From positions 5,998,452 to 6,062,451 of the forward strand of contig CM063294.1 in NCBI GenBank assembly GCA_032173965.1: DNA of 64,000 nt, in the 5' to 3' direction. The position numbers and the translations under genes were made by a program. The stretch is from Sitta carolinensis (Eukaryota; Chordata; Aves; Passeriformes; Sittidae). Positions 14,529 through 27,535 of this stretch are shown here, piece after piece. The notes beneath the pieces are model-generated. The model saw only the letters and a list, made by a program, of their open reading frames with translations, was not told the DNA's origin and made no database searches. Every line of letters begins with the position of its first letter. Position 1 is the first letter of the stretch.

Positions 14529-15249
14529 CTCCTAAAGCACCTCAAGACACACCAGGCTGAGCCAACCATCCTCTAGAAATCTGCATAATAATTTAACAGT
14601 GCAAATGTTTCCAAAGGGAAATATATGTAGTATGACCAAAGCATTATGCAAATGTTGTTTTTACAATGATTTAGCCCTGCCATAATATCTTATGCTATTA
14701 TACAAGCAGTGCATTAAGCCATGTCATTGCTGACAAAAGCAGCCAGGAGCTGGACCAGATATCCTGCAGCCTCAGCCTGAATGTATGGATGCCTTGGGGG
14801 CACACTACCTATTAATTTAAAATTCTGAAACTAATTATGTATGTCAGGGTGACCTCTTTCTAATCTACATTCATCACAGAACACAAGCCTTCTGTCTCTG
14901 TTGTGCCCATAATAAAATAGCTGCTGATAGACTTAAATAATTGACTGTATCTGAAGTGGACTCCTGCCATGGTGCTACATTCGAATTGTATGTAATCCCA
15001 GCTGAATAAAGATAAGCAAAAATAAGCCAGCTATCTCAAGTAATTAACTTCTAAGGTTACATAGTAACATTGAAAAAAAATTATTATCCATGATCTTAAA
15101 AACAATCTAAAGGAGTACATAGAAGTCACATTCATTGCTGAGCTACCAAGAGATTATTTGCAATATTTAAAAACGCATAAAGCATAATACCTAGTTGTTT
15201 CGATTTATTTATCCCACAAATTGCTTGACACGTTCAAGACACACTGATG
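14529..15249. other. Unique-looking noncoding stretch
   Basis: AT-rich spacer between the two suspected old repeat relics. No gene, RNA or recent mobile element is visible. Confidence 0.5.
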
Positions 15250-15330
15250 AAACAAGCACCTATAGGCGCCTCAATCTGACAGTGGGATTTTTGGAGTTGC
15301 CTAAAATAATTAAGTACCCAATAATCACTG
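15250..15330. repeat. Probable degraded old interspersed repeat (GGCGCCT / TGCCTAAA motifs)
   Basis: The segment contains TATAGGCGCCT, then GTGGGATTTTT, then GTTGCCTAAA and TTAAGTACCCA in that order. This order matches the pattern of a widespread old reptile/bird repeat as I remember it: a GGCRCCT motif, then a GTGGGATTTT core, then a further GCCTAA block. The copy is diverged and its true ends cannot be set by eye. The family name is not assigned. Confidence 0.35.
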
Positions 15331-18300
15331 ATTTCTAAAGGAAACAATATCTAAATCTCACTGAATTTTAAAGGAAATAAAGGAGCAAGCACAGAAGAGT
15401 TTTCATCCTCTGCTGGACATCTACCCACACTACGATGAAAAACAGAAAAAGGGGTGCAGTTGCCCTTTTCTCCTGCCTACCTTGGAGAATTCCTCAGTCA
15501 CATTGCTTCAAGAGAAATCAGACTGACAGTCCATTCACATGCCCATCTTAGAATACTAACAAGATCAAATCCCAACAACCTTAAGTTCCCTTTTCTTTGC
15601 CACTGTGACTTCAGTGAAGCTGGTGACTGAGGAAATTCCAAATGACATGGAAATCACATGGAAATGACAGTGGTTCTGAGAGCATCGAGCTCTGCAGTCC
15701 TGCTCACTTTTGGGAGAGTCCCACAATCTCAAACCAAGTGACCCAGACACATAACAGTTTTATAGGATCATGTTTCTTCTGAAGATTTTTAAACCCAAAA
15801 TAGCTTCACTGTATTGCATGTGTGAACAGCAAAATGAAATTGAATCATCATTAAAGGCAGACAGATCTCTGAAATATCCCGGCTCAGCAAGCACACAGAC
15901 TCCAAGGAAACTCTAAGCTGCAGTAGAGGCAGAGGGACAGAATGCAGTAAGCAATCAAAAAAGCCAACTTTGTAATAATAATGTGAGGAGACCTAACAGA
16001 TAAATATTTTTTGAAGCATGTTCAGTTTCTAGTGGTGAGGAACAGAGAGCTTAGTGAGGCAAAAAATCATGTTTTTCCTCTTAGAAAGCAATTATGAGTA
16101 CAGCTACACTACAGAAAACTGGAATAACACATAAAAAGATGTGAACAAGATTCAGCTTAAAAGGCAAAAATACATTTATACTTGAAAATTAATACTAACT
16201 TCTATTACCAAGAGTGCATCAGATGTCCTAAAAATCACAAAATCAGCACTCTGTAATGTATAAATGAGCTGCAATGAGGAAAGGAGATAGTAAATGCAGT
16301 AAGTGATCTGTGTGATATTGTACCATAAATATTTGATTTAATCAGTAGCAAGCATTAATTTAACACTTGATCATCAGTTAAAAACATTAACATTTTTAAC
16401 AAGCAGGTCAGTGAGCTCCTATGACACATATCTGAGTTGTAAGTGTAAAACAGCTACACGCCCGAACCAAACTAAAGTTTTCACACTTCTCTTATTTACA
16501 GGATCAACTCTGCCCTGCAGTAGCATTACTCAGTTTCTCTCTTACATGCAGCCTGATTTCCCCAATATTTATTTATGCTAATAATGAAATATTAAGAGTT
16601 GAGTTTTTTTCACTGGAATGCATTCATTTACACTCTGGAGCGTTCCATTAGAATCCATCTCCTCTGGAAATGACGGACATCTACTTTTAAATACTTCATG
16701 CTCTTCTAAAAGAGGCACTTCAGACTAATGGGTTATTTGGCTCAAGTGAAATGTAGCTGGTGAAGTTGCATGTGCCAGCCAGCTGTGGGGAATCCAGCTC
16801 ACAGCTGGGACAGAACTCCCTAAGGACATACGTACACCACTTCAGGTAAAGATGGGAGGGTTTGACTTCATGTTCTCCAATAGATGCACACAGGACCTTT
16901 CCAAATAAAGCTCTCCCCTGGATAAATTTTGTGCATGGGAGAACAAGCACATGTCACCTTATGCACTGCTGGTAGGATGCAAACACTACAGGGACAGGGG
17001 CAGTGTAAGGGTTAGGACACAACAAAATCCACAGCACAGAGCACCTTCCTATGGTCCTTAAAACCTGACAAAATGCTACTTTACAACTGAAGACACTTCA
17101 TGCAGTTTAACTGCCTATTCTTCCCATTTGAAATGTCACTCACTAACATTCTAAGAAAACATGAACCTATGATGTTTACTGAAAAGCTCACGTGAACTTT
17201 ACTGACTGCAAATCTGTGCTCCTGTGGCAATATTACTACACAGGACTAGTGAATCTGGGCTTACAAAATTCCACAGTGAGCTTCAGTAGAAAACATAAAA
17301 GACAACTTGCTTTGCAGAAGACAGGTATTATGCCCTCCCTGAAAGGAGGTTCTCTATAGAAGTCACTTTTGATGTTTCAAATTTATGGTCTCTCCAAAAT
17401 CAAAAAACATAACCATTTCAGGAAACATTCACAAAATATCAAGTACTACAATAATTGAGAAAGTATTTCTTCAAAAGACCAGCCAGCTTATCTAATGCTT
17501 TGTGTTTATATTATTTGTGTTCTTACTACAGTGTCTACAAAAGATGCCATTCCTCTGTGAGAGTGTAGTACTTTATTTTTCAGACTTCTTATGGGCAAAC
17601 TTACTCTTTTCTCGGGAATGTCTGACCTCCTTTGTGTCTGTTTGCTTGCAGCAGGATGTGTTAGTGTAAACTACATAAAAATTTCCAATTAGAACAACAC
17701 ATTCTCATTTCTTTCACTATTGACAAAGCACGTTTTTAAGGAAAGATACAAGCAAATAGTACATTTATCTGCAAGGGGTTTTTGAAGTAACGGCTAAAGA
17801 GAAGAACCACTCAAGTCTTACTACAGGACTTCATTATCAATTAAGAAGCTGAAATTCCAGACTACAACATGTTCTCAAGTCACAACGGACTACCCAGTCT
17901 TCCGTCTGTCATTTGGACATCACTGTTCCTAGTGAAGCTCTCAGGCTTTTCCTGATATACCAGACAGATTCTAGTATCTAAATAACCTTATTACAACAAT
18001 AATAGGTTGGCTCCCTTCTTGTGAACAACAGTTGTGAATGAAAAATTCATTATTTATCCAACAGGAGTGTCATTAGCACACACTAGTTTTACTTTATTAA
18101 CAACCTGCTTCTATGTTAGCAATTCTGGTGTAATTTAAGTGATGTCCCCATTAGAGTGGTGAATCATCTTTTCACTAATACAGCAAGAAAGCCATCAATA
18201 TGAAAATTGCTTATTCAGAACCACCTTAGGTAATATACTCATCATGCTATCTAGGGCTTAATTTTAATGTGTGTATTGAGCAACCTGTGAAGCAGCAGCT

Positions 18301-20756
18301 TCCAGAGGTATCACCACCCCAATGTTCCCTCAATGGTTTTTATTATTCTTTTGTCAAGAGTTTTGAATGATTTTTTAACACTGCACAAAGCCCACTTTTT
18401 TTCCCCAGGTAATGGCTCTATTTTACATGCACAATGTTGCATTTAAGAAATCCCAAAGTGCAGCTATCTCTCAGTGTAGGTAAGAGATTTAGGAATGAAA
18501 GTCACCTTGAAACTTGCTGAAATTGGAAGTCCCAAGTAATTCGAATTGTTTTTACATCCCTTTTTTATTTTTTTAGCTGAACACATTCAGCATCTGTGCT
18601 CAGCACAGCGTTCAATGAAGGGCACCTATTGGCAACCAGAGTCTCTCTTAACAGTAATTACCTTCCAATTCTCAACTTTACATTTCAGCAATGTTCTCTC
18701 CAGGTACACCATGACATATGATGGCTCTGTAATTCCCCTCCAAAATACTCATTCCTTGCACAGAAACAGTCAGATTGTTCTGGGGCTGTGCAATGTGAAT
18801 GCATAGAATTACTAGAATGAACTCTTCCCTGAATGTCTCTTCGTGTCAGAATACTTACATACCTCCTCAGCTCCTATTAGTACATGCCAGGCTAGGCAAT
18901 GGGTCTGAATCAGCAACCTTTCTTTAGTATAAAGAACAGGATTCTTTTGTTGACCTACTTTAAAACATGAGATCATATCTATTCTGATAAGAATTTTCTC
19001 CTAGTTATCACCACCCTTGAGGAAATAGCATGGTAAGTCAGAACTTTACCATTCACTGCATGACAAGAAGGCACTTCTGAGTCTTTCAGAAGCTTGCTCT
19101 GGCTCAGGAGACAAGTTTCAATGTGGTCTGTGCAGTGAAAACACCCATGCACTGAAGATAGGACTAATCTGGAGTTCATTGTCTGCCCATCAGGCTATCC
19201 AGAGCTTCTTTGTTCTCAAAGCTTTCAGTTTTCTTATTATTATTCCCCTGTTCTCACTAACATAATGCCCAATAACATCTTAAATGAGATTTACATTGAC
19301 TTCCAAAGCAGTGAGAAGTGAAAAATAAACATTCTGAAACAATAAAGTGCCAAGCCCTGTGACCATTCGCATTTGCACTGTATTGTACTTTTGAGAGAAG
19401 AGAGTTAACATCAGAAAATGAAACTTCTGAACAAACCTCTCTATACAACTGATCTGTTGTGAGTAGAATTCACTGCTGAGTCTATGCACTTATTTCTTAG
19501 GACTTTGTCCTGAAGTTCAAAGTTACACTTCTTGGCACAAGCCTTAAGAGCATTCAGAAGTGGCTACAAAGCTGGGTCAGTCCCTTTATCCATCCCACTG
19601 ATGATAAATCAGCATGCTGCAACACTCTTTCACACTGCCACAAGAAGTTCGATTGCTGTTAGAGAATTCTCTATAGCACCTCTCTACAGCATTGGCAATT
19701 CCTTTGTGCAAACTTCCTAACTAATTGAAGCTAGCAAGTGCATAACTACCTTTTTCTCCACTAGGAAGTGACTGATGATTCCTGAAGAAATTATCTTTAC
19801 AGCCCTTGACAAAAAGAAAACCAAAATAGGAATTTTGTCTTTTGCTTGGAATGGACTTTCTTTACAGATGCCCATGTAACTTGATTTAAGGCCTTTTGAG
19901 TGGAAATCTTTTAATCTCCTACAGGAAAAGACTGTTCCTACTTTTTCCTTTCAGTGTCAGAGGAAGGGCTTTTCCACCTGCCCACATACGGCAGCCAGGG
20001 CTAACTCTGGGTTTGCCAGTGATGAGTGCACAGCCCTGCAGAACAGAACAGCTGCTCCTGGGTTAGGATTCTGCAGCTCCATCAGTAACTCACACCTTTC
20101 CTGTGCACACAGAGCCAATGCCATGCTCCATGGACGCTCATGGGTGTCTCACTGAACACTGAGGACTTCAGGTTGTGCTAAATTTGAACTCTTTGGCAGA
20201 AACGAGTGTCACCCCAGGTCTGTCCTCCCTTCTGCTTAGTCATTAATTTATTCACTATCAGCCAATAGAGCATCTCATGGAGATCAACATTTCCAGGAAC
20301 CAAGTGATAGGGAAGGACCTGTCACTGCTGATGATGGTAATGCTGATGATAAATCTGTGGATATGCCAAGAGGGCTCACAAGTACCTGTGTGATCACACC
20401 AGGAGCTGTGGATCGTGGGTTACACAGGGATGAACACAGGGAGCTGCTCTGCTGCTGGGACTTCATCATTTCAGCTCGACTTTGCACACCAGCCTCACTG
20501 TGCAGCTGCACTTCAACACTGTAGGTGACACCAATAACATCTGCTTCACACCTCACTTTCACAAATCAAAAGAAATATCAGTACCCGGAAAAAAATCAAA
20601 ATATTTGTATCACTAATAATACAGAGGATTTAGCACATTTTGTAGGCAACCTGTACACTGATGAACTATACTACATACAATACTTTCTCACATTGCATAT
20701 TCTGCTGTAGGGGCTTGGTGTGAAAGCCCCTTTCTTCCAAGAGAGAGTGAGCCATT

Positions 20757-20775
20757 AAAAAAAAAAAAAAAAAAA
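20757..20775. repeat. A19 homopolymer
   Basis: Uninterrupted run of 19 A, preceded by a small GC-rich hairpin but not by any recognisable retroposed sequence. Confidence 0.9.
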
Positions 20776-21374
20776 GTAATTTATTGAGCTAATTTAAAAT
20801 GGTTTGAGTAGATTTGCAAATTGACTGGCAGCAACTTATAAAACCATTTTATCAAGATGGCACCAAAAATGTATTTTTTTCTATTTGTGATTCTGGGTGG
20901 ACCACATTATAAATGTAGCAACAATCACACATTTGGTACAGCCTGCTCACACAACATAATGCAGGTAGGAGCACAGGAAAATAGGTCACTAGAGCTCACT
21001 GATGTGCAGCTGTCAAACCTTTTATTCATCTCAAGGTTTGGTGGTTTCTGGACCAATGCACTATGATTGAAATCCCATCGCAGAAGTAAAGCTCTCAAGG
21101 TGACACAGTATTTCATTTTCATTATTGTGAAAGAAAAGAAGAAAAAATGTCTGCAGTAGCAGAATACCACAGCGATGTGTTAAGACTGGCAATTGCAACA
21201 CCGTTAAGTGTAAATAGAATGGTGTTCATGGCTCTCTTTTCCTTTCCTCTGATCCCCATTTCTTTACTTTTCTTTCTCTGCATTCTTCCAGGAAACAGAA
21301 GTTCTAAACAAGAAATGCTGTACCAAAAATAGGTGCTTTTGAGACATTATTCACAATATCACTGCCTTCTCTGG

Positions 21375-21387
21375 AAAAAAAAAAAAA
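21375..21387. repeat. A13 homopolymer
   Basis: Simple mononucleotide run, nothing else attached to it. Confidence 0.85.
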
Positions 21388-24300
21388 TCCACTTTTTTCT
21401 CAGGCACTTTACAAAGAAAGGCAGAAAACTGCAAGATAACCTTATCGTTATGTATTAAGCAAAACAATATTTTTACATATTAAAGAATAAAATCAGAACG
21501 TTTTGTCTGGTGGTATAAATCAACTCTCTCCTGGAAGAAGGCTGCCCTCTGTCCTATGAATTTGTCACAACACCATTGCCAGTACTGTTTTACCAAACAC
21601 AAGAAGCAGCAGCTGAGTCCCCAGTGCAGCAGGACTCTCAGGCCAACCCTCTCTGTGCTTTGCCCTGGGGTTAGCAGGAGCCTCTGGAGCTGTCAGCAGC
21701 AGCACTGCCAGGCAACACTTATTGGATTTCCAGATCCACCCATCAGGGCTCTGCACTGCAGTAATCACACGAGTGAGTGGGGTGAAAATCACCAGCCAGT
21801 GCCAACACTGCCCAGAGCCAAGTGGGACGGTCATGGAGTGAACTGAACAAATGATGTAGGCACTGAGTGAAGGATTTTAATTACTTGTAAAGAAGACTGT
21901 AAGATATGGCCATGTGGGAGAGATCAGCAATCATTATCATCAAAATTTTAGAAGCATTACCATTAGGAACAGAAAAAGAGGCAACACAAAGGGCAGCAGG
22001 TGTAGATGAAAATCCTCCCCAGGGATGATGCCCCCATCTAGCTCTAACGGGAACAGGTCAAGCACTACACAGGGCAGGCACAGCAATCCTGTGCCAGCTG
22101 ATGTCAGGATCACATAAAGGTCCCCATTCCATTAAGCAGAAAAGAGTTTATTTAGTAGTACAGAGTGTGGCCTCGAGGATCTCTGACCAGAAGCCACCCT
22201 GGCCATCTGCAGTCAGACACAAGTGGGTTCTGGCAGGGACTTTGCTGCTGTCCCTGCTCAGCAACAAAGAGCTGTTGGCTCTGGCAAAACAGCTTTAGAG
22301 TGGCTGTAACCAAGGTGCTGCCCTGGGTCTTGCTCGGAGCCTCCTGGAACAAAGACCTGATTGCATTTTTTTAATTCATTTACAGTCAGCAGTATATTTT
22401 TTTTTCTCTGTCCTTACCATGTCCTAGTTCATTTTTGCACATTCCACTCCTTGGATGAGTTTGGCATCTCACTAGAAAGAGGAAGACAACAGCAATGAGG
22501 GCAGTGCTGCATCAACCTCAATACCAGGCTCTGGCATGAGGAAACTGTTCAAAAGTGTGCAAAAACCTGCAGCATGTGAATTTGGAATATTCATTTAGAC
22601 AGCACGGAGTGCTCCAGACATGAAATTTTCTGGCTGTAACCAAAACTTGATGGCAAACAGATGGTTATTGCTACACAGGAAAAAGGAAAACAACCCTAAT
22701 TTTTATCCTTTCCATCAAACAGTAAGAGCTTTGCAACATCACTGCACCATATTATTAACAGATAGAGATGAATTGCTGCATGTTGCAGCTAAACATCAGT
22801 GTTTAATTGATCTTTGAAATATAAAATGCTTAAAAAGCCAACAAACTGGATCTCCATGATTCAACAAACAGCCCTGTCGCTAGGAAAGCTCGTCTCTGAC
22901 CTCTTAAATACATGGTACAGGGTAAGCCTAAAACATCTGCTGCAGGATGGGCTTCAGAAAAATCTAATTAACACCATGTCCAGGAACGATGAGAGCAAAT
23001 GTGTCCTGGATAAAGTCACTGACAGATCACTTTGTTATGCCAACACAATTTCAGCTTGGAAAGAAAAAGATTTGGAAAAAGGCTCCATTGAAAAAAGGTC
23101 ATATAATATTAAAAGAGAAATAATGGCAAAGGAAGGAGAGAAACATATCACTTAAGAAAAAACAAAACTGTACAAGAGAAAAAGAAGCTGAGGGGAAAGA
23201 TCCCATCCTCACTGACACTGGAACTTTCAGCTGTGAAGGTCAATATATTAAAAAATGACTGCAAACATTCTAGTGAACAGAGCCATGACCTGAGCTGTTA
23301 CCAATGTTTTAGAGCCTGTTGAAGGTGTTGATTGTAATTAAAGCCCAAATAATGGCCTCAGCATAGTGAGAGCTGATATCACTGTCTTTTTTGCTTGCAA
23401 ACCAACATCTTGGCATCTGAATGACTTCATTGCTAATGTGGTCTAGGATAAGTTCCCTGCAATCAGCTTCTGTCACCTAAAGAAGGAATGCAGTTGTTTT
23501 CATTCTAAATATTGCTATCTTACAGCTTTGCAGCTCCCTTAAATAAACCCAAACTCAGACCTGGTATTGAGTACAGTGAATAACTCTCACGGTTATATGT
23601 ACAGCCTATGTTTTACAGTGATTGTCACTTTATTGTTTGGTATTGCCCGAATCTATTTCATCACCTCCCCAAAGGGCTGAACTCAGAAGGAGATCAACAA
23701 AAAATATCAAGTTCATCATGTTTAGAACTGTTTTTCAGCATCTGTGTTGCCTCTCTTCACAATGACCTTTCACTGATAGCTTTTGAAAATCATTTTCTGA
23801 GTGACTGAAGAGAAGGAATAGCAGCCAGGTTGGCTCTAAGTTTTGTGATAGGTGTCTGAGAGATCAATGTTTTGATTAAAAGAACCTTGATTGAATTTTC
23901 TGATAGAAAATTGTTTTTAAAGCACGTGTGTCCCTTATTTTTGGATCCTAGGTTGGTTTTCTTGTTTACAGAAATGCTGTATGCAGAGGGAAGGAAGAGA
24001 AGAGAAACCAAACCCAGTGCTCAGGCATGTCATGGTAAATGACAGCACAAAACAGACTGCTGGGCTCGGGCTCTGTGATCATTTTAGTGCCAGTTTGGAC
24101 AACAGCTTCCCTCTTTGGTCAGAGTTCACAGGTCCCCATAAATAACTGGTGACTTCACTGTACTGTCCACTAAATATTTCACTTGTGACAGGTTACGTTT
24201 CAGGAATGAAAACAGATGTGGTACAGATCACAAGTAACACACTCATTCATTTTGACTTACAATTAAAAAATTGTCACCCCAGTGTTATTAAATGGTTCCA

Positions 24301-25670
24301 ATGAGATGGATTTTTTTTCAGGGTTCTTTTTGGTTTTGTTTTGGTTTCTTTTTAAAGGTAGAGTCATGCATTAGAGCAGTCTTTTGATCACATATGTATG
24401 GAATAAGTAGTGTCAAGTGGGTAGAGAGGAAGCTGTCAATGAGACTTCTTGAATTTTACTTTTAAGCTAAACCATTGATCTCTATATTATTTTTGGCAAA
24501 TCACTTTTTGTGTTAGACTTGATCTAAGCATAATATACTGTAAATATCGCAGTTGTACTGAAGTCTACTTAATCTCTGTAAATCATATTGCAGGATTTGA
24601 GCAAAGCAGAGACCTGAACACCTGTGTGGTTGGAGGGGTATAAAATCCCAACTGGAATAGAAAATCCAGTACTGTCTTTAGTGAGGTTTCAAGGGTCAGT
24701 CTCAAAATAAGCAATTTTCAACTATCATTCACATTCTACATGCATCTCCTTGAATTTTTATTAAAATGCTTCCTTCAGCCACTGACAAAAACGACACATT
24801 CTGTTAAGTGCTAATAGAAAGGGCAGCTGGACTTGGGGTTTTATTTTGTTTCATGCCAATTTTTTCCATCAACTTCAACCTTGAGTAGTTCTTTTATGTT
24901 ATGGTATTGCATTCACTCGGAACAGAGAAAAATGAGACTATGCAGTTTAAGATAGTGAAGAGGCAAGCTTTTGATACAGAAATTTGAATAGTCCTGCAAC
25001 TGTTATTTAGCTTTCATTTCAGTATACTAAGGTAGGATGGAAGCAGATATCCCACCTCCAGCATCCCATAATTGCTACAAAAATGAAGGCAGAAGACTAT
25101 TTTCAGTTGGTAATTTCTGTGCTGCTTATGTGCAATAGCAGTAGAAAAAGAAGATATTAAGTTATCCGTCAGCCTTGGAAGGATTCTCCATGCTTATGAG
25201 ACAGTAAGAAAGAAGCCTTTGTGATGTTAAATCAAATACAGCCATTGCCAAAGAGGAAGGAAGCCAAGTATTGGTCAAATACACACAGGTAGACAAAGGA
25301 AGTAAGTATGCTGAAGACCTCTGAAGTGAATAAAAAAAACTTGGATTTGCTGTTGAAGAAATACAGCTAAGAAGGTATCAAACAAGGGACACAGGATGAA
25401 ATAAAAACACAGAGAAGGAAAACCTGGGAACAATGTTTCTTGACCAAAGGAAAAGAACAGGCAGCAGAAACAATTTTAAGCAAGAAGCATATGCAGAAAG
25501 AGAGGGCTGACAACAGTGTGTAAAGTAAGTAGAGAGATAAAGAGGAGTAAAATCAAGTGCACAAAATTCCTGTCTTTCAGTTTTCTGATTCAACTCTTCT
25601 GACATTTATTCCTTACACCTCTTATCTTCCATATCTTCCCCTTTCCTACAATATTCACCAAGAGCCTCCC

Positions 25671-25745
25671 AGTTTAGTTTTCGCTTAGGAATCTCTGGGT
25701 TCTTTAAGATACTGAATTGAGTTTAAATGTCTGGAATAGCAAGAA
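25671..25745 (-). repeat. 75-bp block, copy A of an inverted pair
   Basis: The reverse complement of this block matches 32654-32728 at 72 of 75 positions with no gaps. The differences are one G/A near the middle and two close to the end that maps to 25671. Similarity stops abruptly on both sides. I do not recognise the sequence as CR1, LTR, tRNA or snoRNA. The minus sign only marks its orientation relative to copy B. It may be a low-copy interspersed repeat, a short segmental copy or a duplicated functional element. Confidence 0.8.
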
Positions 25746-27045
25746 AACACAAAAGCCCACAAAAGTTTTCAACAATACATAAGTCACTTGTTTTATAAGT
25801 ACACAGCCAGCTAATACTGCTTCTTATGTCCCTGTACATCTTAATCTGTTGTATCCTGTCAAATACTTAAAGGAACAGTGTTTTTGATCTGTGCTCTTAC
25901 TGTGTCTGGCATATATCTGCATTTCCAGATGTTAATGCACAGAGCCACAGTTCCTATGTGCTGTATGACTAAATATACATACAGGTACTTTAGTAAATCA
26001 GGCAAGCATAAAGCTCTATAACACTTACAACGAGGTCCTTGTGAATTAAGCCAAAATTGAAACCACCAGCTCCAGAATGTGGACTTTTAGACAGTTCTAT
26101 TACTGTCATAGTGTAAGTCCTGAAAAAGAGGTGCTGACTGAATTTATTGGGAAGAATTAATGAATTGCAGCACAAAACACAGCTTGAACAAAGCTTGTTG
26201 GTATTTTTTCTATATGATTAAACTGACATCAACAGTTATAAGAAATAGGTATTTTCTGCCTATCACATGTTTATAATTCTTTGTCTTGCTAAAATGGGAA
26301 CTGTGAAACCACCTGAGTTTTAATTCAGAGCAGAAAGAATTTTGTAGAGATGTGCTCTGTTTTTTAAAATATCAAAACTATGCAGGATTCTTTAATTAAA
26401 TCAAGAATTAATACAAATGAATGAACAAAACATTAAAGATTCTAGTGCTTCAGAAGCCCTCAGCTGACCAGAGAGTCACTTATTTAGCACACTCTGACAT
26501 ACGTTTGATTCCTCAAAGCCGTATTTTAGAATAAGCAACAAGTCTGAAAAACCTCAGTGTTCTAAATGAAATCATTATTCTGCAGACTGAACCTAATGCT
26601 GAGGTAATATAGAGTCTGACCTTTCCAAATAAATCTCTCTTAATAAATGCTCCTCTCTACTCTCAGGAACAACAGAAGTCTCTAAGGCAGCATCAAACTA
26701 GAAACAAGGGCAAGATGCAATAGTGAAGCAAAAGGCAACGTGATTTAAAGGTGAAAGGATTTGGACATGACCCTACTGGGCAAAAAGAGGCAGAGTCTAC
26801 ATTTATCATGAGTGCCTAGGCATCTTGTTTGCAGAATCTGGACCTCTGGCAAACAGCTTACTGCAATTCCTGTCTTCTATTTTTGAATTTTATCAACTTG
26901 ATTTTTATGTCAAAGAGACAAGAGGCACACCGGTTGCTGTACATCAATTTACAGCAGGGAATTACCACTATGCATACCAGACATTCCTAATACCACTAGA
27001 GATGCTATTATTTTTACCAGAACCAGTAAGTTTTAATTCCCAGGT
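25746..27045. other. AT-rich noncoding stretch
   Basis: Nothing recognisable. Short open frames only, no repeat signature and no structured RNA signature found by eye. Confidence 0.5.
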
Positions 27046-27511
27046 ACGAAGAAGTCTCGTTTGAAAAAGTTACTGTACATTTAAAATCAAATAACCCCAC
27101 AGAGACCCTTCTTTCGGTAGGATGATGCTTCGTTTTTCCAAGTAAACCGGAGATAAAGGATTGTGGCAGAGGTGAGACAGAAACGATGTTAATAACTTAA
27201 CTGAAATGAAGATTAGACAAAGGGACACAGCAGGGTGGCCATCCAGAGTCTACAGGGCAGCGCTAAGAACGCACTTAGGACACTTTGTTGGCGTTCTTAA
27301 ACAAATTGCACCACTTACTGAGACCAGGGAGGAATCCTTTCACTTGTAATAGGCTGTAATGGCTCGTCCTTTGTTAGCCTGAGCATTCCAGACAAAGCAG
27401 CTCCAGTTAGACTCTGGTTCTGCTTGGGCACCTGTGGAGGTAATAGCGTTCAATGACACATCTCAGAGATGGGCCCAACACAAAAGGACTTGGCAATTGC
27501 ATCTGCGGCGA
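27046..27511. promoter_or_regulatory. CpG-retaining stretch, possible regulatory element
   Basis: By hand count this 466-bp stretch holds about 13 CpG dinucleotides, while the flanking AT-rich DNA is strongly CpG-depleted. It contains no recognisable LTR or CR1 sequence that would explain this as a young insertion. A perfect 9-bp inverted repeat (27264-27272 with 27291-27299, 18-base spacer) lies inside. CpG retention can reflect low germline methylation, as at enhancers or promoters, or selective constraint. No TATA box, gene or exon is visible, so a regulatory role is only inference. Confidence 0.25.
27264..27299. repeat. Inverted repeat, 9-bp arms
   Basis: TAAGAACGC at 27264-27272 pairs perfectly with GCGTTCTTA at 27291-27299 across an 18-base spacer. 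It sits in the CpG-retaining stretch. Arms of this length with a free spacer are expected by chance in a window this size. Confidence 0.7.
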
Positions 27512-27520
27512 GGTTAAGAT

Positions 27521-27535
27521 ACACACACACACACA
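27521..27535. repeat. (AC)7 microsatellite
   Basis: Seven and a half AC units, too short to be strongly polymorphic. Confidence 0.9.

Larger units (their letters stand above)
15331..25670. other. AT-rich noncoding stretch
   Basis: No supported gene. Open frames reach 113 codons (22814-23155, plus) without a recognisable domain. GC-richer patches at about 19970-20560 and 21600-22350 carry overlapping open frames on both strands, which is what base composition alone produces. Simple repeats are A19 at 20757-20775 and A13 at 21375-21387. A small hairpin with 8-bp arms and a 7-base loop lies at 20710-20732. Confidence 0.6.

Noticed and set aside
14156..14569. 137-codon minus-strand open frame as a gene
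   Set aside because: It overlaps a suspected old repeat relic and shows no protein family resemblance.
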